Assembly: GCA_951217055.1 (NCBI GenBank) | Contig: OX578282.1 | Coordinates: 71,143,092 to 71,207,091 of the forward strand | Source of the DNA: Gerris lacustris | Taxonomy: Eukaryota > Arthropoda > Insecta > Hemiptera > Gerridae | Direction: 5' to 3' | DNA: 64,000 bases | In this document: piece by piece, positions 63,820 to 64,000 of the stretch | How positions within the stretch are numbered: the first letter of the stretch is position 1 | Layout: the number at the start of each line of letters is the position of its first letter | Made by a program: the position numbers and the translations under genes | Notes under the pieces: model-generated | What the model was told of the DNA's origin: nothing | Databases searched by the model: none | The model's input: the letters and a program-made list of their open reading frames with translations, nothing else

Positions 63820-64000
63820 AAAAAAAGTGCATTTTAACATGAAACATGTTTTTACTCTGACCAACCTCGTGAAATCAGAGAGAGTAATTGAGAGTGACAA
63901 TTCTTTGCCCTGGTCCCTCCCGGCCGAAATGACATTAGGAAAACCAGGCTCCATGTTTTTCAGTTTAAATTTGTAAATAATACTCCACGGGGTCCGAGTT
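63820..64000. other. Unassigned end of window
   Basis: A 70-codon minus-strand frame overlaps family B's end and is not supported. Confidence 0.35.

Overview
This window is AT-rich eukaryotic DNA, most likely from an arthropod and probably an insect. The clues are many nested short interspersed elements, spliceosomal exon borders, an arthropod-type TCAGT initiator, Helentron/HINE-type repeats, and remnants of Harbinger, hAT, pogo and piggyBac elements. I see no bacterial features, rRNA gene, intact tRNA gene, CRISPR array or long intact ORF. The species cannot be fixed from the sequence.

Host genes are almost absent. The best gene evidence is a short first coding exon on the minus strand (7538-7580). 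It encodes a start codon and the hydrophobic core of a secretion signal, is followed by a strong GTAAGT donor, and has an initiator-like element 36 nt upstream. A weaker candidate is a 3'-terminal exon on the plus strand (26263-26341) with a pyrimidine-rich acceptor, a stop codon and an AATAAA 51 nt later. Everything else I can name is mobile or repetitive. I therefore read the window as intronic or intergenic transposon-filled sequence.

Layout: 0-7.5 kb holds a fold-back fragment, family A copy 1, a HINE-like family (D) carrying a nested palindrome, family L, an inverted SINE pair and AT-rich arrays. 7.5-8.1 kb holds the gene start. 8.4-18.6 kb holds families E, G, I, B, C, F and a pogo MITE. 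19-22.1 kb holds a Harbinger derivative and a (TA)n-bounded inverted element with a hammerhead ribozyme core. 22.4-34 kb holds families F, I, L, E, B and A plus two more inverted SINE pairs. 34-42 kb holds a HINE nested in a TIR element, another HINE nested in a HINE, a Harbinger derivative, a 34-bp minisatellite and a palindromic TIR element. 42-50.3 kb holds a hAT element, long fold-backs and a piggyBac-like remnant. 50-57.2 kb is a large mixed array of hairpin-bearing tandem units (H) and modules G and I, interrupted by several insertions. 57-64 kb holds tandem F copies with a captured Harbinger fragment, then E, two tandem A copies and a final B copy.

The main biological theme is a set of families (B, C, D, probably F and E) with one architecture. 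Each has a 5' terminal motif, its inverted copy just inside the 3' end, then a short hairpin and tail, and each inserts into T-rich sites without target duplication. In three cases an uninterrupted copy of the target family lies in the same window, so the borders can be read directly. The second theme is palindromes: at least seven independent families are fold-back or inverted-dimer structures. The family letters are my own labels; no database was searched.
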